DNA of 64,000 nt from Stutzerimonas stutzeri (GCF_002890895.1 NZ_POUL01000007.1:124001-188000); one strand, 5' to 3'; counted from the stretch's first letter, positions 46,961 to 56,444 are shown. Program-made: numbers and translations. The notes: a model not told the origin generated them from the letters alone.

Positions 46961-47950
46961 TTATTGGACCGCCGTCTGCTCGGGCAATTCGGGGCGTCGC
47001 GCATAGCGCTGGGCGAGCACCGTGCAGACCATCAGCTGGATCTGATGAAACAGCATCAGCGGCAGGATGATCATGCCGACCGCACTGGTGGCGAACAGCA
47101 CCTGCGCCATGGGCACGCCGGTCGCCAGGCTCTTCTTCGAGCCGGCGAAGAGGATGGTGATGCGGTCTTCCAGATTGAAGCCAAACACCTTGGCCAGCAT
47201 GGCCGTCAGCCACAGCACGATGGCCAGCAACAGACAGCAGGCCACCACCAACCCGATCAGGTGCCCAACCGGCACGATCTGCCAGAGGCCATCGACCACC
47301 GCACCGCTGAACGCCGTGTAAACCACCAGCAGGATCGAGCTCTGATCCACGGTTTTCAGCCAGGTCTTGTTGCGCGTCACCCAGGCGCCGATCCAGCGGC
47401 GAGCGATCTGCCCAGCGATAAAGGGCACCAGCAGTTGCAGCACGATCTTGCCGATGGAATCCAGCGTCGAGCCGCTCTCGCCTTCGACACCCATCAGCAG
47501 CAATACCAGCAGCGGCGTGAGGAAGATGCCGATCAGGCTGGACGCCGCGGCGCTGCAGATGGCCGCCGGCACATTGCCACGCGCCAGCGAGGTAAAGGCG
47601 ATGGCCGATTGCACGGTGGCGGGCAGCGCACAGAGGTAGAGCATGCCCAGGTACAGCTCGTCACCGACCATCGGCGTCAACACCGGCTTGAGCGCCAGTC
47701 CCAGCAGCGGAAACATGACGAAGGTGCAGGCGAACACCAGCAAGTGCAGGCGCCAGTGGCCGGCACCGGCGAGGATCGCTTCGCGCGACAGCTTGGCGCC
47801 GTGCATGAAGAAGAGCAGCGCGATGGCGGCCGCCGTCAGCCACTCGAAGAACACCGCGCCGCGCCCTTCGCAGGGAAACAGCGTGGCAATGGCAACCACG
47901 GCGAGCAGGGCCAGGGTGAAGTTGTCGAAGAGCAGGCGGAGCTTGGCCAT
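46961..47950 (-). CDS. Bile acid:sodium symporter family transporter (SBF-like)
   Basis: 329 residues, about ten membrane helices. Typical SBF/YfeH features: FFMHGAKLSREAIL in the second helix region, ALPATVQSAIAFTSLARGN and FAGSKKSLATGVPMAQVLF. Probable sodium-coupled transporter of an organic anion; substrate unknown. Divergent from an AraC-family gene with 82 bp between them, which likely regulates it. Confidence 0.87.
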   Translation of the reverse strand: MAKLRLLFDNFTLALLAVVAIATLFPCEGRGAVFFEWLTAAAIALLFFMHGAKLSREAILAGAGHWRLHLLVFACTFVMFPLLGLALKPVLTPMVGDELYLGMLYLCALPATVQSAIAFTSLARGNVPAAICSAAASSLIGIFLTPLLVLLLMGVEGESGSTLDSIGKIVLQLLVPFIAGQIARRWIGAWVTRNKTWLKTVDQSSILLVVYTAFSGAVVDGLWQIVPVGHLIGLVVACCLLLAIVLWLTAMLAKVFGFNLEDRITILFAGSKKSLATGVPMAQVLFATSAVGMIILPLMLFHQIQLMVCTVLAQRYARRPELPEQTAVQ

Positions 47951-48032
47951 ATGGTTTCCTTGGGACTTGCAGGCGACAGGGATCGACCTTAACGTGAGCG
48001 CTTACTTCCGACTAACGCCAAGCAGGCACGAA

Positions 48033-48857
48033 ATGTCGCCAATCGGACAAGAAGCCGCACTGATTACCCGTCTTGGCGCTCTCAAAGCGCTGCCGCGGCC
48101 GGTCTATGGTCAGCTCGACTCGCCGCCCAACCTCAAGCTGGGCTACCGCCACAGCCATCCCTGGGTGCAGCTGTCCCATGCGGTGGAAGGCGTGCTCGAG
48201 GTGCGCACCGACAATGGCCGCTTCATCGCACCGCCGCTGCGCGCGGTGTGGATACCTGCCGGGGTGACGCATCAGGTCTTCTGTGCGCCGGACACCTGCA
48301 TTCGCAGCCTGTATATCGACCGAAGCGTAGCCGGCGATGCGCCCGAGCATTGCCGCGTGCTGCAGGTCAGCCCCCTGCTACGCGAACTGATCCGGCATTT
48401 CAGCACCCTGCCCGAAGCCTATGCCGAAGACGGTGCAGAAGGACGACTGGTACAGGTGCTGCTCGATCAACTCGGCTGCGCACCGGAGGTCGAACTGGTG
48501 CTGCCGCTGCCCGCCGAGCCACGTCTGCATCGGTTGTGCAAAAGCCTGCAGGCGCAACCGGAGTCGCAGGAAGGCCTGGCCGACTGGAGCCGCACCCTGG
48601 GCGTATCGGAACGCACCCTGAGCCGGCTGTTCCTCCGTGAGACCGGCCTGACCTTTCGCGCCTGGCGCCAGCGACTGCGGCTGCTCAGCGCCCTGCCAGC
48701 ACTGGAGCGCGGCGAGCGGGTCACCGACGTGGCGCTGGGCTGTGGTTATGAGTCCTTGTCGGCCTTTATCGCCGCCTTTCGCGAACAGTTCGGCGCTACG
48801 CCGGGCGAATTCTTCCGTCCCGGCAGCAACACACTCGATGGTCGGGTCTATCAGTGA
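48033..48857 (+). CDS. AraC-family regulator with cupin sensor
   Basis: 274 residues from the ATG at 48033. The N-terminal cupin-like half has YRHSHPWVQLSHAVEGVLEV and AVWIPAGVTHQV. The C-terminal half has two helix-turn-helix units (LADWSRTLGVSERTLSRLF and VTDVALGCGYESLSAFIAAFREQFG), the second ending TPGEFFR as in AraC proteins. It probably controls the divergent transporter gene in response to a small ligand. Confidence 0.88.
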   Translation: MSPIGQEAALITRLGALKALPRPVYGQLDSPPNLKLGYRHSHPWVQLSHAVEGVLEVRTDNGRFIAPPLRAVWIPAGVTHQVFCAPDTCIRSLYIDRSVAGDAPEHCRVLQVSPLLRELIRHFSTLPEAYAEDGAEGRLVQVLLDQLGCAPEVELVLPLPAEPRLHRLCKSLQAQPESQEGLADWSRTLGVSERTLSRLFLRETGLTFRAWRQRLRLLSALPALERGERVTDVALGCGYESLSAFIAAFREQFGATPGEFFRPGSNTLDGRVYQ

Positions 48858-48894
48858 CCGACACCCCACACACACGCGCTTACAGGAGCCACCC

Positions 48895-49437
48895 ATGAGC
48901 ATCCGAACCTTCCAGGAACACACACCGGCACTTGGCGAGCGCGTCTTCGTCGACCCCAGCGCCGTGCTCATCGGCGACATCGAGATCGGCGAAGACAGCT
49001 CCGTCTGGCCGCTGACCGTGATTCGCGGCGACATGCACCGCATCCGCATCGGCAAACGCACCAGCATTCAGGACGGCAGCGTGCTGCACATCACCCATGC
49101 CGGCCCGTTCAACCCGGACGGTTTTCCGCTGACCATCGGCGACGAAGTCACCGTCGGCCATAAGGTCACGCTGCATGGCTGCACCCTGGGCAGCCGGATT
49201 CTGGTGGGCATGGGTTCGATCGTGATGGACGGCGCGGTGGTCGAAGACGAGGTCATCATCGGTGCCGGCAGCCTGGTGCCGCCGGGCAAGACGCTGGAAA
49301 GCGGCTACCTCTACGTTGGCAGCCCGGCAAAGCAGGCGCGCCCGCTCACGGAAAAAGAGCGCAGCTTCTTCAGCTACACCGCTGGCAACTACGTGAAGTT
49401 GAAGGATCAGCACTTGGCAGAAAAGCCTGAAGCCTGA
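48895..49437 (+). CDS. Gamma-class carbonic anhydrase-like protein (YrdA type)
   Basis: 180 residues. Left-handed beta-helix hexapeptide repeats (for example IGDIEIGEDSSVWPLTVIRGD, read in sixes) with the zinc His of HITH and VGHKVTLHG. AGGAG 6 bases before the ATG. May hydrate CO2 or be an inactive relative. The C-terminus EKPEA and the stop sit in a 7-bp tandem repeat (see findings). Starts 37 bp after the AraC gene. Confidence 0.88.
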   Translation: MSIRTFQEHTPALGERVFVDPSAVLIGDIEIGEDSSVWPLTVIRGDMHRIRIGKRTSIQDGSVLHITHAGPFNPDGFPLTIGDEVTVGHKVTLHGCTLGSRILVGMGSIVMDGAVVEDEVIIGAGSLVPPGKTLESGYLYVGSPAKQARPLTEKERSFFSYTAGNYVKLKDQHLAEKPEA

Positions 49438-49509
49438 AGCCTGAAGCAAAAAAATGTGCGCGAGCCGATTGTCGAACCGCGCCCCCACAGGAAATTACCG
49501 AGCCCTGCG

Positions 49510-50154
49510 ATGCACCACTCAACCATCCTCTTCGACCTCGACGGCACCCTGACCGACCCACGCGAAGGCATTACCCGCTCGATTCAGCATGCACTGGCGC
49601 AGCTCGGCATCGACGAGCCAGATCTGGCCAAGCTGGAACCCTTTATCGGCCCACCGCTGCTGCAAGCGTTCATGGAGTTCTACGGCTTCGATGAGGCGCG
49701 GGCCTGGGAAGCGGTCGGCTATTACCGCGAGCGCTTCAAGACGATCGGCCTCTACGAAAACCTGCTGTTCGACGGCGTGCTGGAGATGCTCGAACACTTG
49801 CGCGGGCAAGGCCGGACGCTCTATGTAGCGACCTCGAAACCCTCGGTTTTCGCCCGCGAAATTGCCCGGCATTTCGCCTTCGATCAGCACTTCAAGGTCA
49901 TCTATGGCAGCGAGCTGGACGGCACCCGCACCAATAAGGTCGAGCTGATCGCCCATGTGATCGCCAGAGAAGGGCTCGATCCCGAGCAGACGCTGATGAT
50001 CGGCGACCGCAAGCACGACCTGATCGGCGCGCACAGCAACGGGTTGCAGGCTGTCGGGGTGGGTTACGGTTTTGGCAGCCATGCCGAGCTGATGGCGCAA
50101 TCGCCAGCGTATTACTACGCCACGCTGCCAGAGCTGCGCACGGCGTTCGGCTAG
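49510..50154 (+). CDS. HAD-superfamily phosphatase (phosphoglycolate phosphatase-like)
   Basis: 214 residues. Motif I DLDGTLTDP (residues 9-17) with nucleophile Asp9, a helical cap, motif II Thr/Ser (VATSKPS) and motif III/IV MIGDRKHDLIGA. Size and cap type fit subfamily IA phosphatases such as Gph; the substrate is uncertain. Its stop overlaps the end of the converging PhoD-like gene by 4 bp. Confidence 0.85.
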   Translation: MHHSTILFDLDGTLTDPREGITRSIQHALAQLGIDEPDLAKLEPFIGPPLLQAFMEFYGFDEARAWEAVGYYRERFKTIGLYENLLFDGVLEMLEHLRGQGRTLYVATSKPSVFAREIARHFAFDQHFKVIYGSELDGTRTNKVELIAHVIAREGLDPEQTLMIGDRKHDLIGAHSNGLQAVGVGYGFGSHAELMAQSPAYYYATLPELRTAFG

Positions 50155-52094
50155 GGCGTCTTGTCTCGCTCGGGAGCGAAGCTTACAGGCGGTGACCCAT
50201 CGGCGTTGATCTGCTGAACCTGCGACGGTCGGCCCTCGGCATCGAGCCGGATACGACCGATACCCGAGCCGTTCCATAGCCGTTCGCCAGACCGGCTGCG
50301 GCTCGGCAGCCACGGCTGCACCCTCACCCGGCGGCGCTTGGTAAACCAGTTGAGCGGCGAACGCGGCGAATACAGCCAGCGGTTGAGCCTATCGAACAGG
50401 TCGAGCAAGCGCGGCGGAAACTCGTTCTTCACGCCACTGCTGGTGATCTGCCATAACCGCGGGCCGTCAGCACGGCCGCGAATGCGTACCTCATAGGCGA
50501 ACGAGTAATGCACGTCGCCGGAGAGGATCACGTAGTTACCCGGCGTGCGGGTGTGGCGGAAGATGTTGAGCATGACCTGCGCCGCGCCGCGATGGGCCAT
50601 CCAGTTTTCGGCGTCGACCAACAGCGACAGGCCGGCCCAGCTGAATACGCGTTGCACGGTCTCGATCAGCTTGACGCCGAACATCGGCGCCGGCGAGACG
50701 ATGATCACCGAACGATGGTCGAGCAGCTCCTGCTGAAAATCCGTCAGTGCTTCCCAATCCATCAGCCCCGAAGGCCGGCTCAGGTTGCGCTCGCTGCGCC
50801 AGCGTCGGGTACGAGTATCGAGCACTACCAGCGCAGGCTCGCTGGGTATGACATAGCCCCAGTCGCCGCGCTCCAGCAGCTCGTCAACCACCTGATCATG
50901 CAGGGCGCAATCGAGTCGCCCGCCTTCGCCGCTATTCAGCAACGCCTCAACCGCGCTCAACGACGTGACGCTGGCATCCGGCGCATTGCCCCAGGCCTGA
51001 CACAACAGATAGCCGAGCAAGGCGTTGCCGATGATGCGCCGGGAAAACGGATGGCCGTAGGCGGTCTGCTCCCAGCGGGCGCTGAGGTTCCAGTCATCGG
51101 TGATGTCGTGGTCATCGAAGATCATCAGCGACGGCAAATGTGCCAACGCCCGCGCCACCTGCGGCAGGCCGGCCTGGAAGGCATCGATGCAACTCAGTTC
51201 ACGCGCCCAGCGCTCGGCCTGCTCGCCATCCAGCGGCGGCGACTGAAGCTCGATCAGGCCCCAGGGCACGGGGGACCAGACCAGCAGGTACATCGCCAGC
51301 ACCTCGCCCAGCGACACCAGATGGTTGTGCGCGCTGGAGGTGGTGAACACCGGTTTTTCGACTCCGCCAAAGAAGCGCTCTCGCAGGTCTTCGTTGGATT
51401 TGAACGCAGGCAACAGTTCCGCGCGCCGGTAGTAGGTGGCTGGATGCGCCAGCAGCTCATCGCTGTCGGCGACGGTGGCGCCCTCGAGACATTCGCCATA
51501 CAGCCCGAGCCGGCGAATCAGCGCATGAATGGCTACCAGAGTGGGCCCGGCCACGTCGTCGGCGTAGATCTGGTCGCCGGTCATCAGCAGCGCGGCGGGC
51601 CAGCGCTCGGAGGAGTGGCGGGTCTGGGCCACCAGCGAATCCACGGTGACCAAGCCGTCCGCCGAGGGGTGGTGCGGCTTGCGGCAGGAGCCATGCAGCA
51701 GGTCGTCGTAGCGCGACCGGACGACGAACGCCGGCCGCTCGAACCCATCATGGATCAGGTGCGGCGCCCACTCGGCGATGCCTTGCTCAGTGCCGTCGCG
51801 CTGGATCAGCAAGTCGTATTCGACCAACCGATCCACCGGCAGCGGCGTAGCCAGATGGAGATCGATCAGGTGCAAGCAGGCCGAGGTGCCAACGCGCAGC
51901 TGACGACAGCATTCGCCTTCCAGGGCCAGCGATACCGGAGCCTCCTCTTCGGGCTGCAAGGCCAGGCGCAACTGCAGCGGCTCGCTGGCCACCAGCCAGA
52001 GCACCAGACGCCCCGCCTCGAGCCGACGCAGCATGGGCCCGGCAAGCACGAGGGGAAGGGATGCAGCGGTGTCGGATGATGCGGGGCTGGGCAT
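50151..52094 (-). CDS. PhoD-like metallophosphatase
   Basis: 647 residues from the ATG at 52094 (alternative 52124). Metallophosphoesterase motifs of the PhoD-like family: TGDQIYADDVAGP, FDDHDITDDWNLS and ILSGDVHYSFAYEV. The N-terminal about 130 residues form a beta-sandwich-like domain (LVASEPLQLRLALQPE). No clear signal peptide or Tat motif, unlike secreted PhoD, so likely cytoplasmic. Substrate unknown. Confidence 0.82.
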   Translation of the reverse strand: MPSPASSDTAASLPLVLAGPMLRRLEAGRLVLWLVASEPLQLRLALQPEEEAPVSLALEGECCRQLRVGTSACLHLIDLHLATPLPVDRLVEYDLLIQRDGTEQGIAEWAPHLIHDGFERPAFVVRSRYDDLLHGSCRKPHHPSADGLVTVDSLVAQTRHSSERWPAALLMTGDQIYADDVAGPTLVAIHALIRRLGLYGECLEGATVADSDELLAHPATYYRRAELLPAFKSNEDLRERFFGGVEKPVFTTSSAHNHLVSLGEVLAMYLLVWSPVPWGLIELQSPPLDGEQAERWARELSCIDAFQAGLPQVARALAHLPSLMIFDDHDITDDWNLSARWEQTAYGHPFSRRIIGNALLGYLLCQAWGNAPDASVTSLSAVEALLNSGEGGRLDCALHDQVVDELLERGDWGYVIPSEPALVVLDTRTRRWRSERNLSRPSGLMDWEALTDFQQELLDHRSVIIVSPAPMFGVKLIETVQRVFSWAGLSLLVDAENWMAHRGAAQVMLNIFRHTRTPGNYVILSGDVHYSFAYEVRIRGRADGPRLWQITSSGVKNEFPPRLLDLFDRLNRWLYSPRSPLNWFTKRRRVRVQPWLPSRSRSGERLWNGSGIGRIRLDAEGRPSQVQQINADGSPPVSFAPERDKTP

Positions 52095-52186
52095 GCAACA
52101 GCTCGATGGACGGCAATGGAGCATCAGAGTGTAACGAATGGCGCCGGTTCGCCCCGGTTTGTGGGTCTAAGTCGCTCCACGGAACC

Positions 52187-52275
52187 GGTGGATGAAAAGA
52201 GCGTCATCCACCCTACTCACTGCTCAGTGATGAGGCTCAGTCTTTGTAGGGTGGATCGCGCTTCACCGATCCACC
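52187..52275. repeat. Paired REP-type palindromes
   Basis: Two copies of the same element lie head to head: GTAGGGTGGA...TCCACC on the minus strand (52216-52187) and on the plus strand (52246-52275), 29 bp apart. Each copy can fold into a stem through GGTGGAT/ATCCACC. Same GTAGGGTGG head as the cluster at 60524. Typical of dispersed pseudomonad REP/BIME sequences. Confidence 0.75.
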
Positions 52276-52332
52276 GGGCGGTGGCGAATAGCGACTGAAC
52301 GAAGGAACACTCGTCCAAGGGCCCGGGCGCCA

Positions 52333-52914
52333 TCAAGCGCGCCGTCTTGACTGGTCGTTGAGCAGCGACTGCAGACGGTCGAGAAAGACCAGACCGTTTT
52401 CCCAACGATGGTGCCCCGAAGCCACGTTGATGTGACCGACACCATGGAGCACGCTCACTTCGCTGCCCCAGGCCTCGCCCATGACACGTGAGCGGTCGGC
52501 GCTGGCAGCCGGATCATTGTCGGACCCCACCAGCACGCTCGGAAACGGCAGCGGCGCCAAGGGCAACGGTGCGAAGTTGCGCAGCGGCTCGGGGCAGCCC
52601 GGCCGCTCGACGTCCGCCGGTGCGACCAGCAGCGCACCCCTCACCCGTCGCAGCGCATCGGGCGCTGCCTGCGCGGCCCAGTGTGCGACGGTTACGCAGC
52701 CGAGACTATGCGCTATCAGCACCACCGGCTCTGACGCGCCGGCGATGCCACGACTCAGTTCGGCTACCCAGTCGGGACGCTGCGGCTGAAGCCAATCAGC
52801 CTGTTCGACGCGCTGGCTGTGAGGCAGGGTACGCTGCCAGTGGCTCTGCCAATGATCCTCAGGCGAGCCGTGCCAGCCGGGGACGATCAGGTAATGAAAC
52901 GATCCACGCCGCAT
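52333..52914 (-). CDS. RBBP9/YdeN-like serine hydrolase
   Basis: 193 residues. Small alpha/beta hydrolase: IVPGWHGSPEDHWQ at the start, nucleophile in AHSLGC (Ser69), Asp in VLVGSDNDP and His in VGHINVASGH. The family (RBBP9/YdeN) are serine hydrolases of unknown substrate. Monocistronic by position; 177 bp of intergenic sequence lies upstream. Confidence 0.87.
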   Translation of the reverse strand: MRRGSFHYLIVPGWHGSPEDHWQSHWQRTLPHSQRVEQADWLQPQRPDWVAELSRGIAGASEPVVLIAHSLGCVTVAHWAAQAAPDALRRVRGALLVAPADVERPGCPEPLRNFAPLPLAPLPFPSVLVGSDNDPAASADRSRVMGEAWGSEVSVLHGVGHINVASGHHRWENGLVFLDRLQSLLNDQSRRRA

Positions 52915-53041
52915 GGGATGGCCTCTCGATGGTCACTGAGCCGCGAGTCTATAGCTGGAACGACTGCCACAAGAAAGAATAAGAACGAATTTGCTTATGC
53001 ACTAATAAATGTCTAGTCAAGCCACCTGCTTGTCGTCCCGC

Positions 53042-53070
53042 AAAAAAAAAGACGCGCCCGAGGGCGCGCC
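53042..53070 (-). terminator. Terminator after the ferritin-like genes
   Basis: CGCGCCC (53053-53059) pairs with GGGCGCG (53062-53068) on a tight loop, with nine A on the plus strand (T-run for minus-strand transcripts). Strong intrinsic terminator 22 bp after the 53092 stop. Confidence 0.9.
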
Positions 53071-53091
53071 AAAGTGTGTAGCACACGCGTA

Positions 53092-53814
53092 TTACTGGAC
53101 TTGCCTGATCAGGTCCTGGCGCAGCAGCGTCTTGATCTTGATCACGTGGTCGTCTTCCTGCTCTTTGGCCTTGTGGAAGCCCTTGGCGATACGGGGATGG
53201 CCACCTGCTTCGGCCAGTTCGATCAACAGTTCCCAAGCAGCGTTGTCCTCGAGTTCGAGGGTTAGCAGCGCGTTGATGCCTTGAGCAATGTTGGTTCGCG
53301 GATCGGTGAGCACCTGCATCACGCCCATCGACTTGACCCCTACGACGTCGGCAGAAGGGGTCTGCGCGGTCGGGTCGGCGCCGAGCGTCTCGATCGCTTC
53401 GGCGACGATGTTCATGTGCTCGAACTCTTCGTCGCGGATGTGCTGCAGCACGCCGATCAGGTCCGAATCGGCCATGCTGATCGCCTTGGCCTTGGCGATC
53501 ATGGCGTCGTACATGCGTACGCCGCTGCGCTCGAAGGCCAGGCGTTCGCCGAGCTTGTCCACTAGTAGCTCAGGGCTCTTGCCCAGCGCCATGTCGAATG
53601 TCGACTTGAGCATGCCCTTGGCAGAGCCGGGAACCGGTACCGAACCAATGCGATCGGCTTCTTCGGCGCGGGTTGCGCGCTCCATCATCAAGCCTTTGGA
53701 ATCGCCCGGCACGTCCGGATGGATTTCGTTGACGGCGTCGAGCAGGCGCTTGGTGTCCTTCGGAGACATCTGCACGCCGGTGAAGTTGGTGCCCAGTTTT
53801 GCTGAATTAGCCAT
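53092..53814 (-). CDS. Ferritin-like diiron protein, short form
   Basis: 240 residues. A four-helix ferritin-like bundle covers about 80-235. It has the diiron pattern: Glu95 (AFERSG), Glu130-x-x-His133 (RDEEFEHM), a Glu in LELED (187 or 189) and Glu220-x-x-His223 (EQEDDH). The N-terminal 75 residues are extended, with a KGLMMERATRAEEADRIG segment. No signal peptide. Function unknown; iron oxidation/storage or a peroxide-related role is inferred. Starts 12 bp after the longer homologue's stop. Confidence 0.8.
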   Translation of the reverse strand: MANSAKLGTNFTGVQMSPKDTKRLLDAVNEIHPDVPGDSKGLMMERATRAEEADRIGSVPVPGSAKGMLKSTFDMALGKSPELLVDKLGERLAFERSGVRMYDAMIAKAKAISMADSDLIGVLQHIRDEEFEHMNIVAEAIETLGADPTAQTPSADVVGVKSMGVMQVLTDPRTNIAQGINALLTLELEDNAAWELLIELAEAGGHPRIAKGFHKAKEQEDDHVIKIKTLLRQDLIRQVQ

Positions 53815-53826
53815 GTCCTTCTCTCC

Positions 53827-55002
53827 TCAAGAAACCTTGCGCATCTGCATAAGTTCGCCGCCCGGCGCCCACTGGTAACCGGCCGATACGATGTTCGGCG
53901 CGATACCTTCGGAATTGAGCTGGGCGCGGTAGTCCAGGGAGTTCTGCGGCTCCTGGCTCTTGTCGACGTACTCGGTGCCGCTGGTGCGCAGGTTGACCTC
54001 GGCTGCGAGGACTTGACGGACAAACTCACGCTGGCTCTTGAACTCGATCATCTTCGGCAGCGGACCTCCGAGGATTTCCGCTGGATCACGGCGCTCCAGC
54101 TTCTTGAAATACTCGCAAGCGATATTCAAATGGCCCAATTCGTAATCGAGGAAGCGTTCCCACAACGCCTTGATGCGAGGGTTGGTTTCCTGCTCGGCGC
54201 AGCTGGCGTAGGCATAGACTTCCATCGCCTCGTGCACCAGCCACTTCTCCATGAAGGATTCCTGCGGGTCGGCCAGCGAGCCGTACTGGGTGACATGCTG
54301 CTCTTCGACCGAAGCGATCTCGGCATAGAGCTGACGCGCCAGCGGATCGGCGAACAGCGGGCCGATGTTCATGTAGTAGTCGTGGGTCTGGTACTCGGCT
54401 GCAGTGATCATTGCTGCATGGATCTTGGTGATCAGTGCAGCCTGCTCTTTCTCGTAGCTTTCGCGCAGGTCATTGTCCGGATGACGATGATGCTCGGAGG
54501 TCTGCCGACCCGGCACGATGTCGGTGTAGCCCTGGAGGATGTTGTTCGCATCCTTGCCTTCGAGGCGATCGAGCATCGCGGAATAGCGGTACAGGTGATC
54601 GAAATCTTCCAGCAGACCGAAGCGATAGGTCTGCGCCTGATAAGGGTCGGGCTCGGTCTGGGCGACGGCGGCAGTCACCTCGATGGCGACCTGCTCGTAG
54701 GCAACCGTGGTTTCCAGCGGCGAGTGGTCGGCGGAGATCAGCCAGTTGACCATGGTCGCCTGATGCTGCTCGACGCGACGGATCTCGGCGAGCGGGCCAC
54801 GTAGCTGTCCGGTGATCCGCGCAATGCCGTGCTTGAGGCGCAGCGCATCGGTTTCGATCCCGTTCATCAGGATGATCCGCACGCGGGTGAACGCATCGTC
54901 ATCCAGCTTGCTGATCGGCTTGCCCGCCATCTCTTTCCAGGTGAACTTCTGCTTTTCAAGGGGCGTGCCCTTGTTATCGAGGATGCCGGTTAGGTTATCC
55001 AT
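53827..55002 (-). CDS. Ferritin-like diiron protein, long form
   Basis: 391 residues from the ATG at 55002, with GGAGG 5 bases upstream. The bundle is carried by four segments with probable metal ligands: Glu78 and His80 (RRVEQHQATM), Asp133-x-x-His136 (LLEDFDHLYRY), Glu233-x-x-His236 (VEEQHVTQY) and Glu288-x-x-His291 (YELGHL). A His-rich SEHHRHPDND loop lies near 169-177. First gene of a two-gene operon with the short ferritin-like protein. Function unknown. Confidence 0.78.
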   Translation of the reverse strand: MDNLTGILDNKGTPLEKQKFTWKEMAGKPISKLDDDAFTRVRIILMNGIETDALRLKHGIARITGQLRGPLAEIRRVEQHQATMVNWLISADHSPLETTVAYEQVAIEVTAAVAQTEPDPYQAQTYRFGLLEDFDHLYRYSAMLDRLEGKDANNILQGYTDIVPGRQTSEHHRHPDNDLRESYEKEQAALITKIHAAMITAAEYQTHDYYMNIGPLFADPLARQLYAEIASVEEQHVTQYGSLADPQESFMEKWLVHEAMEVYAYASCAEQETNPRIKALWERFLDYELGHLNIACEYFKKLERRDPAEILGGPLPKMIEFKSQREFVRQVLAAEVNLRTSGTEYVDKSQEPQNSLDYRAQLNSEGIAPNIVSAGYQWAPGGELMQMRKVS

Positions 55003-55254
55003 GGAGCCTCCGTTTAAACGGCTTGTATTGGCTGGACGTACAGATTCGTACGGCCAAATCACGGGTCAGGCTGGGCTGACGGTCTAGAAAATGGACGGAG
55101 GCAAGCGGAGAACAATTCCGTGAAACCTGGTGCGAACATGCAAGGACTCGACAAGCGGCAGCGCCCAACCCCTTCGAACAGGCTCCGATTCAGCGCAGCG
55201 TGATCAGCCGCCACGCCTTGCCGCATCGCGCTTCAAACGAAGCGGCGAGGGGTT

Positions 55255-56319
55255 TCAGCGGAGCGCGTCCAGTTGCCGTTTCCGCTCGTCGGCAGGCAGG
55301 CGACCCAAGGACGCCACGGCGGCATAGAAGCGCGGCCAATCGCCGCCGACCTGCTCGTATAACGCGGCGAAGGCAGGCACCCATTGGTCATAGAGGCCAA
55401 ACGGAACCAGGCTGGCATTGTTCAGCGGCTGGTTCATCCAGCGATCGAAGCGGTCGTCGCCTTTCCACGGGCCGTCGCGCAGCTGCAGATAGGTCTGCCG
55501 CATGCGCATGAACTCGTCACGTTTGGCAGCGCGCATCGCGGATTCGCTCAGGTCGGACGCGTAAATCACGGCCAATCGATCGCGGGTCGCCAGGGCCAGC
55601 TTGCTGAGGTCGGCGTAATGCTTGCGCGCGGTCTCGTTCGGCGCTGGCAGGCCACGGCTGGCACGCCACTGCCGCAGCCCTTCGCGCTCGACAAAGGAGG
55701 CAAAGGATTCGTTGAACGCCGTGTCGTCAGCGACATACAGCTGCTGATGCGCCAGCTCGTGGAAGATCAGCCCGGCCAGGCGATCATCGTCCCAGCGCAG
55801 CATCGAGCTGAGCAGCGGATCGTCGAACCAGCCCAGGGTCGAATAGGCCGGTACGCCGGACACCAGCGTGTCGTAGCCCTCGGCTTGCATCAGCGCCGCG
55901 GCGCCGCGAGCGCGACCCTGCTGGTAGTAGCCGCGATAGGCCACACAACCGGCTATCGGAAAGCACTGGGTCCGCTGCTCCACCGAAAACTCCTCGGCGA
56001 CGAACAGATTCCACATCACATACGGCCGCTGGATCTCGGCGTAAACCCGATAACTCTGGTTGTCCGGGAGTGCCAGCGCATCGCTGGCGAAGCCTCTGGC
56101 CTGCAGGGCGAGGGCCAGTCGCTGACGCAACTGCGGTGCGCGTTGCGGATCGTCGACGATTGCCACAATGGGCTCGCGCTGGCGCAGCAGCTCGAGCTGA
56201 CCGACCGCCAGTTGCCCGTAATAGCTGCTGCAACCAGTCAGACCTACCGCCAGCAGCAGGGGAACCCAGCGCAATATTCGGTTGTCGACTGCGGCGATTT
56301 TCGGCTTCGACCTGAACAC
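55255..56319 (-). CDS. Lipoprotein aminopeptidase-like (PF10023 type)
   Basis: 354 residues. Lipobox LTGCSS with Cys30 follows a hydrophobic segment, so an outer-membrane or periplasmic lipoprotein is predicted. Zinc motif HELAHQQLYV near residue 189 and a Glu-containing FNESFASFVEREG downstream fit the putative aminopeptidase family. Divergent from the small lipoprotein gene at 56445. Activity inferred from family only. Confidence 0.85.
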   Translation of the reverse strand: MFRSKPKIAAVDNRILRWVPLLLAVGLTGCSSYYGQLAVGQLELLRQREPIVAIVDDPQRAPQLRQRLALALQARGFASDALALPDNQSYRVYAEIQRPYVMWNLFVAEEFSVEQRTQCFPIAGCVAYRGYYQQGRARGAAALMQAEGYDTLVSGVPAYSTLGWFDDPLLSSMLRWDDDRLAGLIFHELAHQQLYVADDTAFNESFASFVEREGLRQWRASRGLPAPNETARKHYADLSKLALATRDRLAVIYASDLSESAMRAAKRDEFMRMRQTYLQLRDGPWKGDDRFDRWMNQPLNNASLVPFGLYDQWVPAFAALYEQVGGDWPRFYAAVASLGRLPADERKRQLDALR

Positions 56320-56444
56320 ACGCTGACCTGTCTGCTGGCCCCACGGGGCGATGCGCTGAGCCTACAACGAGTTCGAAGCCCACCCAAACACCGAACATGC
56401 CGGTGCCAAATCGCCAGGCCGCTACCGATCGGAGATCCAGTTAC

